A stretch of DNA of 64,000 nt from Gemmatimonadota bacterium (GCA_022560615.1 JADFSR010000008.1:44452-108451); one strand, 5' to 3'. Shown: positions 51,118 through 59,774, counted from the stretch's first letter. Numbers and translations: made by a program. The notes: generated by a model from the letters alone, not told the origin.

Positions 51118-52095
51118 TTGAGCAGACTCTCTGATGCCGCCCGCCTGAGCGCCACACTCCTCCTCGCCCTGAGCGCGGCGTGCGCACCCGCCGAACCGCC
51201 GGCGGAAACGGTGGCGACATCGGCCACGTCGGTGACTCGGGCCGACAACGCGGACGCGCTCACACGCAAAGTACTGGTGATCGGGATCGACGGTATTCGA
51301 CCGGACGTGCTCGCGGAGGTCGCCACGCCCAACCTGGACGCCCTCGCGGCCGAGGGGACCTTCACTGCCACGGCTCGGACCGGGTATCCCTCCGTGAGCG
51401 GCCCGGGATGGTCCTCCTTCTTGAGCGGCGTGTGGCCGGAGAAACACGGAGTGACCGACAACGAGTTCGGTGGCAAGCGGTACGACCTCTATCCCGACTT
51501 CCTGACGCGCATCGAGCAGGTGCGGCCGGAGCTGTCCACCTTCGTAGTGGCAGACTGGTTGCCTCTCGTACAGCAGGAAGACGGCATGCCCACGGTGAGC
51601 GACGCCGTCGACGTCCGTCACGTCCTAGACGGATACGAGCTCGGTTGGGCCGAGGCCGATAGCCGGTCCGTGGAATTGGCTACGGAGCACCTGGCGACAG
51701 CGGACCCCGACGCGCTCTTTGTCTACTTGGGCAATCCGGACGAGACGAGTCACCAGCACCGCTCGATCGGCGCCGAATACCGAGAGGCGGTGGCGCTGGC
51801 GGACCGCCACGTCGGTCAGCTCGTCGCGGCGGTGCGCGCCAGGGCTACATACGACACCGAGAACTGGCTGATCATCTCCAGCACCGATCATGGACGGACG
51901 TCCAACGGCGGGCACGGCGGAGATTCCGACGAGGAGCGTACGATCTACCTGCTCGTGAGCGGTCCCTCCGCGAAGCGCGGCCCGCTGTCCCAGCCGGCGT
52001 TCATCGTCGATGTCTCCGTGACCGCCCTCGTGCACCTGGGCATCAGCATCGATCCCTCCTGGCAGCTCGACGGCAAACCGGTTGGGATCCGCTAG
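51118..52095 (+). CDS. type I phosphodiesterase/nucleotide pyrophosphatase-type lipoprotein
   Basis: A 325-residue alkaline-phosphatase-superfamily enzyme with a lipobox (ALSAAC). Metal-site motifs are KVLVIGIDGIRPDVLAE (first Asp), a nucleophilic threonine/serine in YPSVSGPGWSSFLSG, LFVYLGNPDETSHQH and STDHGRTSNGGHGG. These fit a two-metal phosphodiesterase (autotaxin/NPP-like). TTG 51118 follows GGAG by seven bases. An open frame reaches back to 51049 inside the antisense ADOP remnant. It is probably surface or periplasmic. Substrate is unknown. Confidence 0.88.
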   Translation: MSRLSDAARLSATLLLALSAACAPAEPPAETVATSATSVTRADNADALTRKVLVIGIDGIRPDVLAEVATPNLDALAAEGTFTATARTGYPSVSGPGWSSFLSGVWPEKHGVTDNEFGGKRYDLYPDFLTRIEQVRPELSTFVVADWLPLVQQEDGMPTVSDAVDVRHVLDGYELGWAEADSRSVELATEHLATADPDALFVYLGNPDETSHQHRSIGAEYREAVALADRHVGQLVAAVRARATYDTENWLIISSTDHGRTSNGGHGGDSDEERTIYLLVSGPSAKRGPLSQPAFIVDVSVTALVHLGISIDPSWQLDGKPVGIR

Positions 52096-52125
52096 CTTCG
52101 CTCTAGGGCGACCTATTGCTCTTCC

Positions 52126-52223
52126 ATGGACCTCGTGCCCGAGGGCCTCGAGCCCGTGGACGATCCCCGTGACGTGCTCCCGCCCTTTCGTCTCCATCTG
52201 GATGACGATCCCCGCTGGACGGC
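52126..52223 (-). pseudogene. fragment of a threonine-dehydratase ACT-like C-terminus
   Basis: About 32 codons read RPAGIVIQMETKGREHVTGI, then VHGLEALGHEV, the pattern of the C-terminal ACT-like segment of threonine ammonia-lyases (VxVTVETRGxEHVEEIxxALxxAGY). No start, catalytic domain or stop belongs to it. It lies between the phosphodiesterase gene and a small minus-strand gene. Confidence 0.45.
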
Positions 52224-52244
52224 CGCCATGTCGGCCCGGCCGGA

Positions 52245-52478
52245 TCAGCCCCTCGGTCCCCACAACTGATCGAGGAGCTGCTGCTCGGTGTGATCCTGGA
52301 CGTCACCGTCGGCTTCCGGCTGGAGCTCATGCGTCGCCTCGAGAGCGTAGGAACCGCCGAAGTCTTCCACCGCGATCGAATGCTCGCGGTTCCGACGGAA
52401 GCCGACCTCGTTCAATGCCCTCGAGTCGAAGTTGAGGTCCACACTCTGATACGATGTGCCGTAACGTCGGAGAATCAT
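52245..52478 (-). CDS. small conserved-looking protein, possibly truncated
   Basis: A 77-residue protein with a clean N-terminus (MILRRYGTSYQSVDLNFDSR, then ALNEVGFRRNREHSIAVEDF) after a GAGG site six bases away. The C-terminal TEQQLLDQLWGPRG ends abruptly, next to the threonine-dehydratase fragment, so it may be clipped. Charge distribution and codon use look coding. I do not recognise the function. Confidence 0.55.
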   Translation of the reverse strand: MILRRYGTSYQSVDLNFDSRALNEVGFRRNREHSIAVEDFGGSYALEATHELQPEADGDVQDHTEQQLLDQLWGPRG

Positions 52479-52527
52479 GCCGTGCCTCGATCGGGGGCGC
52501 GCAGAGCACCGGTTGGGAACGGTGGCA

Positions 52528-53814
52528 TCAGGACCCGGGGTTGAGCAGCGCTTCCAGTTCTTCGGGCGTCAACTCGTCGGCTGCCTTGGAACCCATGCCG
52601 TGGGGCGACCGGGACTTGCGCCCGCGCCGTGCGGCCGAACGCGACTCGGTCTGAGGCGTTCCCGCGTAGTCGAACTCGGGAAGGTGAATCTTCTCCACGC
52701 TTCGACCCAAGCGATGCTCCAAACTCTTCAGCGCGCCGAGATCCGAAGCGGTCACGAGCGTGACCGCAGTCCCGGTCGCCCCCGCGCGACCCGTGCGACC
52801 GATCCGGTGCACGTAGTCCTCCGGATCGAGCGGGACGTCGTAGTTCACCACGTGGCTGATGCCCTCGACGTCGAGGCCACGCTGCGCGACATCGGTCGCC
52901 ACTAGCACGCGCACCTTTCCGGTCGCAAAGCGGTCCAGCGCACGGGTCCGATACTTCATCTGACGGTTCGAGTGCATGACGTCGGCCTGGATGCCCTCAC
53001 GTTGCAAGCGCCCCTCGAGCACATCGGCGCCAGCCTTCGTCCGCGTGAAGATCAGCACCTGGTCCCATCCAGGCTCGTTGATCAGCTTGAGCAGCAAGTC
53101 GGGTTTTTTCTCCGGCTTCACCGAGTAGAAAAATTCCTCGATGCCGTCGGCGGTCGTACCGGACGGGGCCGCCTCGATCCACACAGCGTCCTGAGTGAAG
53201 CGCAGCGCGAGGTCGTGCACACCGTGCGGCATGGTCGCGCTGAAGAGCATCGTCTGCCGCTTCCTTGGCATACCTCGCAAAACGTCTTCGATCTGAGGCC
53301 TGAATCCCATGTCGAGCATTCTGTCGGCCTCGTCCAGCACGAGATAGCCGACTTTGCTCAGGTCCACTCGCCCAGACTGCATGTGGTCGATGAAACGGCC
53401 GGGAGTAGCCACGATCACCTCGAAGCCGTCTTCGAGCGCTTTGATCTGGGAGCCGTAGCCCACGCCTCCGAAAATGGCCTCGCTTCGGATGCTCGTGCCT
53501 TTCGCAAGCGCCGCCACGTCGTCCGAAACCTGCTGCGCGAGCTCTCGTGTCGGGCACAGCGCGAGCACCTGCAACCCTTCCCCAGCCCGTATGCGCTCCA
53601 GGGCCGGAATCATGAACGCCCCCGTCTTCCCCGTGCCCGTTTGCGCGATCCCGACCACGTCCGCGCCGTCTAGGCCCGCAGGGATCGCCTTCACCTGAAT
53701 CGGCGTCGGCGTCTCCCACCCGAGAGCCTCGATCGCCGCGAGGCGCTCGTCGGAGAGCTTCATGTCTGTGAATCGAGCGATGTCCACTGGGTCTCTCGAA
53801 GGCGCAAAGGTCAT
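52528..53814 (-). CDS. DEAD-box ATP-dependent RNA helicase (RhlE-like)
   Basis: A 428-residue helicase with all motifs intact: Q motif (TPIQVKAIP), Walker A AQTGTGKT, PTRELA, TPGR, the DEAD box VLDEADRML, SAT, and in the second domain DVAQRGLDV and HRIGRTGRAG. A basic low-complexity C-terminus (RGRKSRSPHGMG) follows. ATG 53814 starts MTFAPSRDPVDIARFTDM; the open frame upstream includes unlikely cysteine-rich residues. It unwinds structured RNA in ribosome assembly or decay, and contrasts with the dead paralogue at 57605-59140. Confidence 0.93.
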   Translation of the reverse strand: MTFAPSRDPVDIARFTDMKLSDERLAAIEALGWETPTPIQVKAIPAGLDGADVVGIAQTGTGKTGAFMIPALERIRAGEGLQVLALCPTRELAQQVSDDVAALAKGTSIRSEAIFGGVGYGSQIKALEDGFEVIVATPGRFIDHMQSGRVDLSKVGYLVLDEADRMLDMGFRPQIEDVLRGMPRKRQTMLFSATMPHGVHDLALRFTQDAVWIEAAPSGTTADGIEEFFYSVKPEKKPDLLLKLINEPGWDQVLIFTRTKAGADVLEGRLQREGIQADVMHSNRQMKYRTRALDRFATGKVRVLVATDVAQRGLDVEGISHVVNYDVPLDPEDYVHRIGRTGRAGATGTAVTLVTASDLGALKSLEHRLGRSVEKIHLPEFDYAGTPQTESRSAARRGRKSRSPHGMGSKAADELTPEELEALLNPGS

Positions 53815-53968
53815 GCCGAAACCAAGCGCTTCGACACACGTAAGACAGGTGGCAAAAAAAAGGTAACCGGCTTTCTTGCCAAGGGTGTAACACGGCGACA
53901 ACTTGGCCGCGTCAGAACGTGCTTCGCCTCCACCTGATCACTCGACTCTTACCGGATCCAACCGCCAA

Positions 53969-54463
53969 ATGGACGCGAACGACGCCTCGTCGTCCCGCAC
54001 ATCCGTTCTTTTCGTCTGCCTCGGCAACATTTGTCGATCACCGCTCGCGGAGGGCGTCTTCCGGCACCTCGTTGAGCAGGAAGGGCTAGGAGACCGATTC
54101 GAGATCGACTCGGCGGGCACCGGTGCGTGGCACGTCGGGGAGCGCGCGGACGCCCGCTCTACGCTCGTCGCCGAGCAGCACGGAATCGAATTGAATTCCC
54201 GCGCGCGGCAGGTGCAGCCGGAAGACTTCGAGCGCTTCGATTACATCATCGCGATGGACCGCGACAACCTGCGCACGCTCGAGCGCATGAGTGAGACCAA
54301 CGGATCCGGGGCGCACATCGAGCTCCTGCGCATGTACGAAGCAGAACGCGACGGAGACGAGGTTCCCGATCCCTACTACGGGGGGGCGAGCGGCTTCGAG
54401 AACGTTTACAAGATGGTCAAGCGGTCCTGTAGGGGTCTGCTCGAGCGGCTGCGCGCCGCCTAG
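53969..54463 (+). CDS. low-molecular-weight protein-tyrosine-phosphatase-type phosphatase
   Basis: A 164-residue LMW-PTP. The P-loop CLGNICRSP (Cys-X5-Arg-Ser) is near the N-terminus, followed by IDSAGTGAWHVGERAD and the general-acid DPYYGG (Asp about 129). ATG 53969 is preceded by open frame that adds an unlikely leader. It directly precedes a fructosamine-kinase-like gene (9-base gap). In many bacteria this pair forms a deglycation module, with the phosphatase acting on ribulosamine/erythrulosamine phosphates. Confidence 0.9.
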   Translation: MDANDASSSRTSVLFVCLGNICRSPLAEGVFRHLVEQEGLGDRFEIDSAGTGAWHVGERADARSTLVAEQHGIELNSRARQVQPEDFERFDYIIAMDRDNLRTLERMSETNGSGAHIELLRMYEAERDGDEVPDPYYGGASGFENVYKMVKRSCRGLLERLRAA

Positions 54464-54472
54464 CCGCTTCCG

Positions 54473-55357
54473 ATGCATCTGCTGCCGACTCCGCTGAGAC
54501 AACAGGTGGAGTCGGCGCTTGGGCACCAGATCACGCGGAGCGTTCTTGCGTCCGGCGGGTGCATCAACAACGGTGCTCGGCTCGATACGCGAGCTGGCGG
54601 TTCCTTCTTCTTGAAGTGGAACGACGCGGCACCGCTCGAGATGTTCGAGGCCGAAGCAGATGGGCTGGAGGCGTTGAGGCGCGCGTGCACAGTTCGCGTT
54701 CCCGAGCCCCTCGACCGGGGTGGCGGCGACGGCACGTCGCCCTGGCTTCTGCTGGAATACGTGGGCTCAGGAGCGCCAGCGGCCGACTACCCGGAGAGGT
54801 TGGGTGCCTCGCTGGCGGAGCTCCACCAAGCCGAGCTCGGGCCACCGTTCGGGTGGGGGCGGGACAACTGGATCGGGTCGCTGGCGCAGGCGAACGAAGA
54901 ACGGGGTGACTGGGGCGACTTCTGGCGGGACCTGCGAATCGTGCCCCAGTTGCAGCTCGCCCGCTCGAGGGGCTTCTTGAGCGGCGATACCATGGATCGA
55001 CTAGTCGACGTGATCCCAGACGCTCTGGCTGACGTCGAGCGGGGTGGACTACTGCACGGCGACCTTTGGAGCGGAAACGCCTATGCGACGGTGGACGGAG
55101 ACCCAGTGATCATCGACCCGGCCGTGTTTCGGGGCGATGGCGAGGTGGATCTGGCGATGACCGAGCTATTTGGAGGCTTCGGGCGCCGCTTCTACGAGGC
55201 ATACAACGCCGCCCGGCCCATCAGTCGAGAGTACGAGGTGTTCAGGCGTGACCTATACCAGCTCTACTATCTGTTGGTGCACGTGAACCTGTTTGGGGCC
55301 TCGTACGAGGGCGGCTCGCTCGCTGCGGCCTCACGCGTCTTGAACGCCTTCGGTTAA
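54473..55357 (+). CDS. fructosamine/ketosamine-3-kinase-like kinase
   Basis: A 294-residue aminoglycoside-phosphotransferase-fold kinase of the fructosamine-kinase family. The catalytic loop LLHGDLWSGNAYATVDG (Brenner HGD motif) and the DFG-equivalent VIIDPAVFRGDGEVDLAMTE are visible. The N-terminal lysine is in FFLKWNDAAP. It would phosphorylate protein-bound ketosamines so they can be removed. It is paired with the LMW phosphatase and converges by four bases with the aminotransferase gene. Confidence 0.92.
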   Translation: MHLLPTPLRQQVESALGHQITRSVLASGGCINNGARLDTRAGGSFFLKWNDAAPLEMFEAEADGLEALRRACTVRVPEPLDRGGGDGTSPWLLLEYVGSGAPAADYPERLGASLAELHQAELGPPFGWGRDNWIGSLAQANEERGDWGDFWRDLRIVPQLQLARSRGFLSGDTMDRLVDVIPDALADVERGGLLHGDLWSGNAYATVDGDPVIIDPAVFRGDGEVDLAMTELFGGFGRRFYEAYNAARPISREYEVFRRDLYQLYYLLVHVNLFGASYEGGSLAAASRVLNAFG

Positions 55358-56556
55358 GCCGCGGCTCCGGCCGCAACCATCGCGGCGATGCGGCTGAAGG
55401 CCTCCTCCAGCACGGCGTCGGACACCGCGAAGCTCATCCGCACCCACCGGTCATCCCCGAACGCCGCCCCAGGAACGAGCGCCACACCCTGCCCCTCGAG
55501 TAGACGCGAGCACCACGCTGTAGCGTCCGGGATCTCGTCATCGAAAAAGCCGTCGACGCGAAAGTAGAGGTAGAAGGCTCCGTGCGGGCGGGTGTACGGC
55601 ACGCCCGGCAACAGTTCGTCCATGCGCGCCGTCACTAGATCCCTCCGACGCGTGAACGCGACGCCCATCTCAGCGATCGACGCCCGCGCCTCTTCGACGT
55701 TGGAGAACGCCTCGAGCCCAGCGACTTGAGACGGAGTCGTCGTGTTCGAAGTGATCTGACTCTGGAGCGCCGTGAACTTCTGGGAGACTTCAACGCTCGC
55801 GTACGAGAAACCGAGACGCCAGCCCGTCATCGCGTAGCTCTTCGAGACCCCGTCTATGAGCACAAAGTCGCCGAGCGCAGACTCGGGCAGCTCCAAGATG
55901 CCCGGCGCAGCGTCGCGGTCCCCATCGTGGTAGATGTTGCGGTAGATCTCGTCGCTGACGAGCCATATGCTCCGGTCGCGCGCCCAGACCGTGATCGCCT
56001 CTAGCTCCTCCAGCGAATATACGGCGCCCGTGGGGTTGCACGGCGAGTTGATGATGAGCCCACGCGTGTGCTCGGAACGAGCCGCTTCAAGCTCGTCCGT
56101 CGTGACCTTGAAGCCGCTCGACTCTGCCCCAAACACCGCCTTGGGCTCGGCTCGCGCGATGTTGACCTGATCCGGGTACGTGGTCCAATACGGCGCGGCG
56201 ATGAGGACCTCGTCTCCGGGCCCGAAGAGCGTGAAGATCGTGTTGAAGAGTGCCTGCTTCGCACCCGAAGTCACGACGACTCCGGTCCATTCCAACTCGC
56301 GACCCGCTTGCTCACTCAAGTGGGCCGCGATCGCTTTCCGGAGTTCGGGCAGCCCCGCTGGAGGCGTGTATCGTGTCCGGCCGGCGCGTATGCCGTCGAT
56401 GCCCGCTTTGCAGATGAATTCCGGCGTGTCGAAGTCCGGCTCTCCCCCAGCGAGATTCAGGATGTCTCGGCCTTCGGCCGCCAATGTCTTCGCAAGCATG
56501 CTGACCGCGATCGTCGCGGAGGGCTTGAGCTTCTCGACATTCGCACTGAACTGCAT
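55354..56556 (-). CDS. class I aspartate-type aminotransferase
   Basis: A 400-residue PLP enzyme of the AspAT type Ib group. It has the canonical start FSANVEKLKPSATIAVSMLA, NLAGGEPDFDTPEFI, the NSPCNPTGAVYS loop, PLP Lys239 in DGVSKSYAMTGWRLGF and the terminal RMSFAVSD (substrate-carboxylate Arg). ATG 56556 follows GAGG by six bases; upstream in-frame starts add a non-conserved leader. It exchanges amino groups between aspartate or a related amino acid and 2-oxoglutarate. Confidence 0.93.
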   Translation of the reverse strand: MQFSANVEKLKPSATIAVSMLAKTLAAEGRDILNLAGGEPDFDTPEFICKAGIDGIRAGRTRYTPPAGLPELRKAIAAHLSEQAGRELEWTGVVVTSGAKQALFNTIFTLFGPGDEVLIAAPYWTTYPDQVNIARAEPKAVFGAESSGFKVTTDELEAARSEHTRGLIINSPCNPTGAVYSLEELEAITVWARDRSIWLVSDEIYRNIYHDGDRDAAPGILELPESALGDFVLIDGVSKSYAMTGWRLGFSYASVEVSQKFTALQSQITSNTTTPSQVAGLEAFSNVEEARASIAEMGVAFTRRRDLVTARMDELLPGVPYTRPHGAFYLYFRVDGFFDDEIPDATAWCSRLLEGQGVALVPGAAFGDDRWVRMSFAVSDAVLEEAFSRIAAMVAAGAAA

Positions 56557-56668
56557 CGTGAGCCTCATTGTGTAAGCTGTGAGATCAGAATATGGAGTCG
56601 CTGCGTACGGGGAGGAAGCACGCTGCGGGGTGGTCCCGCCACGCAGCCATGAACACCTTTGGTGCGCC

Positions 56669-57247
56669 ATGAACGACCAGAGTCTCCGATTCTTCTTCGA
56701 CGCTGTCGACCCGCTTTCCTTTGCGATGCACCATGCGCTTAGGACCGCGGAAGAGCAGAGGGACGTTCGTGCGGTGCGTACGCCGATCGAGGGGTACCCA
56801 GCCGACGCCCCGCTGACCGACACGCGGGATCCCTTCTGGCAGACGCGTTGGTCCCAGGGTCAGCGACTGGCTGAGAGGATGGGCTTCTCGCTGGTGCGAC
56901 CCGACCTCGTACCGCGTTCTCGAAAGGCGCACGAGCTACTTCTGCACGCGAAAGGATTCGAGCTCGGACGCCCGGCTCTCGACGCCATATTCGCCGCCTA
57001 CTTCCTGGAGGGCCGTGACATCGGACGCATTGACGTGCTCGTCGACATCGCGCACTCGCTGGGTCTGGACCTCGCCGAAAGCAAGGCCGTGCTCGACGTG
57101 GATCGCTATGAGGCCGACATCCTGAGAGCCCGCCAACAAGCCGTCGAAGCCGGCGTGACATCCGCTCCGGCGCTGGTCACACTCACGAGTACACTTCAGG
57201 GCTTCCACAACCAGGCGGCCATCGGCACCTTACTCGACGGCCGTTGA
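56669..57247 (+). CDS. DsbA-family thioredoxin-fold protein lacking CxxC
   Basis: A 192-residue DsbA/HCCA-isomerase-type protein: FFFDAVDPLSFAMHHAL takes the place of the redox motif (normally xDxxCPWCxxx), a helical insertion follows, and the C-terminus has the fold's cis-proline region at VTSAPALVTL (as in GVxGVPxFV). No cysteine pair is present, so it cannot be a disulfide oxidase. It may be an isomerase, glutathione-binding or scaffold protein. No signal peptide is seen. Confidence 0.75.
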   Translation: MNDQSLRFFFDAVDPLSFAMHHALRTAEEQRDVRAVRTPIEGYPADAPLTDTRDPFWQTRWSQGQRLAERMGFSLVRPDLVPRSRKAHELLLHAKGFELGRPALDAIFAAYFLEGRDIGRIDVLVDIAHSLGLDLAESKAVLDVDRYEADILRARQQAVEAGVTSAPALVTLTSTLQGFHNQAAIGTLLDGR

Positions 57248-57288
57248 GGGCAGGACGGCCACCGCTACCCGAACCCTACAGTGCGGAC

Positions 57289-57591
57289 ATGGCTGGATAC
57301 CAGCGCAAGACGGCGCTCTCGCCGAGTGAGGTCCTGGCAGAGGCAGAGGAGTTCCTCCCGGAGATGGTGGGCCTCTCGCAGTCGAAAAGCTCCGGCCACA
57401 GCGCCACGTACAACGGTGCGGAAGGTTCTGTAACCGTGACCGCACACCGTCATGGACCGTACACGGACGTGGTGGCGAATACTGACCGGCTTCGCACATC
57501 CAGGCTGGACTATGAGGTTCAGCGGCTTCTGAACCGCCTTCCGTACGAGCCAGGAGACAGAGGGGGCGCCGGGTCCGGCGAGCCTACCTGA
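57289..57591 (+). CDS. small protein of unknown function
   Basis: A 100-residue protein with an N-terminal helix (LSPSEVLAEAEEFLPEMVGL) and a beta-rich middle (HSATYNGAEGSVTVTAHRHG). It ends 13 bases before the DEAD-box-like gene on the same strand, so the two probably share an operon. No family is recognised. Codon use resembles its neighbours. Confidence 0.7.
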   Translation: MAGYQRKTALSPSEVLAEAEEFLPEMVGLSQSKSSGHSATYNGAEGSVTVTAHRHGPYTDVVANTDRLRTSRLDYEVQRLLNRLPYEPGDRGGAGSGEPT

Positions 57592-57604
57592 AGTAGCCCG
57601 CGAC

Positions 57605-59140
57605 ATGGACTCTTTCGAAGAACTCGGGCTCGCACCCGAGCTGGTAGAGGCGCTCGCCCGAGACGGCCTCGAGCAGCCGACGTCGCTCCAGGAGGCAGCA
57701 CTCCCCGTCATCCGACGAGCGAACAACCTCTTCCTGGCCGCCGGCCCCGGCAGCGGCGTCACGGTCGCGTGGGGTGCAGCGCTGCTGGACCGCGTCGAAG
57801 GCGAGGGAGACACGCCCAGGGTGGTCGTCCTCGCCCCTTCCCAAGACCGGGCCGATCAGCTCGCTCAGTCGATGGGTCGGCTTGCGGACAGTGCGGGGCA
57901 CACGGTCGGGGCCCTCGGCTCTCATTGGGTACTTCCCGAGAGGGCGACGATGCTCTTCGGCACCCCGGCGGACGTGCTTGCTGCCGCGAAAAAGAGCGAC
58001 ATCAACCTCGAAGCCGTCGAGGCGATCGTCGTGGACCAGGCATCCAGCATCGACACCTTCGAGGGAATGGAGGCGACGGAGGCGATCCTCGAGTATCTGC
58101 CGAAGGAGGCGCAGCGCGTGGTCGTCGCCCAACCGATAACGCCCGGCGTGTCCAAGTTCCTCGAACGCCACGTGAAGCGTGCAGTCAGGATCCCAGCTGA
58201 GGACCGATCGGCGCAGGACGGACCCAAACGTGGCACCGTGCGATTCCGTATCGTTCCAGAGCCTCGTGAAGAGGCCGTGCTGGAGATGGTGAGTCACCTA
58301 CTCGCCGATGAAGCGCGCCACGTGCTGGTCTTCTGCAGGAACGAAGATCGCGCCGCGGACGTGGGCGATCTGCTGACGCTGCACGGATTCGTGGCCGGCG
58401 CCCCAGGTGATGCTTCCGTGCCCGTTTGGCTCGGTGTGGACGCGCTGGCCGCCCGCGCCGAAGTCGGCGCCCACGAAGGCGTGAAGGTCGTGAGTTGCGA
58501 CGCCCCTACCGACGCGGACGAATTGGATCGCCGGCACGGCGTGTCAGACGGGGGAATCGTCGTGATCCTCGCGCGTGAGGTGGCGCACCTTCGGGCCACG
58601 GCCCGCGCTGCTGGCTACACGGTAGTGCCCTTTCCGCCCGCGGTATCCAGCGGCTCCGCCGCGGTCGCCGGCCTCCAGGAGCAGCTCCGAGCCGCGCTGG
58701 AAGACGAGGACACGGCTCCCTATTTGTTGGCTCTCGAGCCCCTGTTCGAAGAGCACGACCCGGCTGAGGTGGCCGCTGCCGCGGTCGCGCTGCTCAGGAA
58801 GAAGACGCCCCCCACCGCCCCGCCCGCCCCTGAGTCGTCGACTACCGGGGCAGCGGCGCCCGCGTGGGCCAAGCTTTTCTTCGGTGTGGGAGAGCGCGAC
58901 GGTCTCAGCACGGGCGACCTGCTCGGTGCGATCACGGGCGAAGCCGACGTTCCGGGCACCTCCGTGGGCCGCATCGACATCAAGGAGAGCCACACGCTCG
59001 TGGAGGTGCACGCCGAGGTGGCGAGGAAGGTCATCACAGCGCTCAACGGCACCACGATCCGCGGTCGTGCGGTCCGAGCGGATTTCGACAGACCCAGGCG
59101 GGGCACCGGCGGCGCCCGAAAGGGGCCGCCACGGCGCTAG
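57605..59140 (+). CDS. catalytically degenerate DEAD-box-like protein with C-terminal DbpA RNA-binding domain
   Basis: A 511-residue two-RecA-domain protein with helicase layout but none of its catalytic residues. The Q-motif region is present (GLEQPTSLQEAALP). Walker A has become AGPGSGVT at 46-53 (Lys to Val52), motif Ia is LAPSQDRADQ, TPGR is TPAD, and the DEAD box is DQAS at 143-146. SAT is AQP, and the HRxGRxxR motif is missing (the aligned stretch reads VAHLRATARAAG). The C-terminal residues ~423-496 are an intact DbpA-type RNA-binding domain (FFGVGERDGLSTGDLLGAIT, VGRIDIKESHTLVEVH, ALNGTTIRGRAVRADF). It is probably a non-enzymatic RNA-binding factor for ribosome assembly. A large perfect hairpin follows. 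Confidence 0.85.
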   Translation: MDSFEELGLAPELVEALARDGLEQPTSLQEAALPVIRRANNLFLAAGPGSGVTVAWGAALLDRVEGEGDTPRVVVLAPSQDRADQLAQSMGRLADSAGHTVGALGSHWVLPERATMLFGTPADVLAAAKKSDINLEAVEAIVVDQASSIDTFEGMEATEAILEYLPKEAQRVVVAQPITPGVSKFLERHVKRAVRIPAEDRSAQDGPKRGTVRFRIVPEPREEAVLEMVSHLLADEARHVLVFCRNEDRAADVGDLLTLHGFVAGAPGDASVPVWLGVDALAARAEVGAHEGVKVVSCDAPTDADELDRRHGVSDGGIVVILAREVAHLRATARAAGYTVVPFPPAVSSGSAAVAGLQEQLRAALEDEDTAPYLLALEPLFEEHDPAEVAAAAVALLRKKTPPTAPPAPESSTTGAAAPAWAKLFFGVGERDGLSTGDLLGAITGEADVPGTSVGRIDIKESHTLVEVHAEVARKVITALNGTTIRGRAVRADFDRPRRGTGGARKGPPRR

Positions 59141-59179
59141 CGCGGTCGCGGGTTGGTGGGTAAGCGACCCCGGTAGGAA

Positions 59180-59225
59180 ACACAGAGAGGCCGCGTCACC
59201 AAGGAGTGACGCGGCCTCTCTGTGT
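59180..59225. terminator. 20-bp perfect-stem hairpin between convergent genes
   Basis: Positions 59180-59199 pair perfectly with 59206-59225 around a 6-base loop (CAAGGA). It lies between the dead-helicase gene and the convergent HU gene and is likely a bidirectional terminator, although no T-run follows on either strand. Confidence 0.75.
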
Positions 59226-59280
59226 CAGGCGTGCCAACCGGTGCGGCGCGGGTCAGCCCAGCCTTTCCGCGACGAAGCGC

Positions 59281-59571
59281 TCAGCCCCCTTTGACCGTGT
59301 CCTTGAGTCCCTTACCAGCGCGGAACCCGGGGGTCTTCGTCGCGGTAATGTGGATCGTTTGACCCGTGCGCGGGTTGCGGCCCATGCGCGCCTTGCGGTG
59401 TTTGGCTTCGAAGGTGCCGAAACCTGTGATCTGTACGCGGCGATCGCCCCTCAGAGCCGTAGCGATAATGCCATCGCTCGGCGAGAAAAGCGCATCCACA
59501 GCCCGCGATGCATCGGCCTTCGTCATGCCGGTTGCCCCGGCGAGGGCGTCCACGAGATCGGACTTGTTCAT
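59281..59571 (-). CDS. HU-family nucleoid DNA-binding protein
   Basis: A 96-residue HU/IHF-fold protein that bends DNA as a dimer. The sequence has MNKSDLVDALAGATGMTKAD, ITGFGTFEAKHRKARMGRNP with the Pro-tipped beta-arm (GRNPRTG), and TPGFRAGKGLKD. A short insertion (SPSDG) sits between helix 2 and the saddle. ATG 59571 has an AGGAG ribosome site. Family call is firm. Confidence 0.95.
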   Translation of the reverse strand: MNKSDLVDALAGATGMTKADASRAVDALFSPSDGIIATALRGDRRVQITGFGTFEAKHRKARMGRNPRTGQTIHITATKTPGFRAGKGLKDTVKGG

Positions 59572-59754
59572 CTGGCTGCTCCTGTAACAAGAATGGGTTG
59601 TCCCGTCACGGCCGAAGCCGCCCTACGTGCAGGCCTGGAGAGCTTTCTCCTAGGAGGTGCCGACCACCTGAAAAGCCGCACTACTCAAGTGTTTCTGCAC
59701 CCTGCGGGTCACAATTGAACCAACGGTAAGCGACACTTACGGAAGCGTCAAGGG

Positions 59755-59774
59755 AAAAAACGGCCGAAAGGCCG
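59755..59774 (-). terminator. intrinsic terminator
   Basis: On the minus strand, CGGCC-TTTC-GGCCG (59774-59761) is followed by six T (59760-59755). It would end transcription of the leftward gene(s) at 59999-60505. Confidence 0.7.

Noticed and set aside
52103..52330. A serine/arginine-rich minus-strand frame near 52.2 kb
   Set aside because: It overlaps the threonine-dehydratase fragment in another frame and has low-complexity composition with no family resemblance.
55354..56823. Longer aminotransferase starting at 56823
   Set aside because: The first 89 residues of that frame are antisense to the divergent DsbA-like gene and are Ser/Arg-rich. ATG 56556 has a good ribosome site and the canonical family start.
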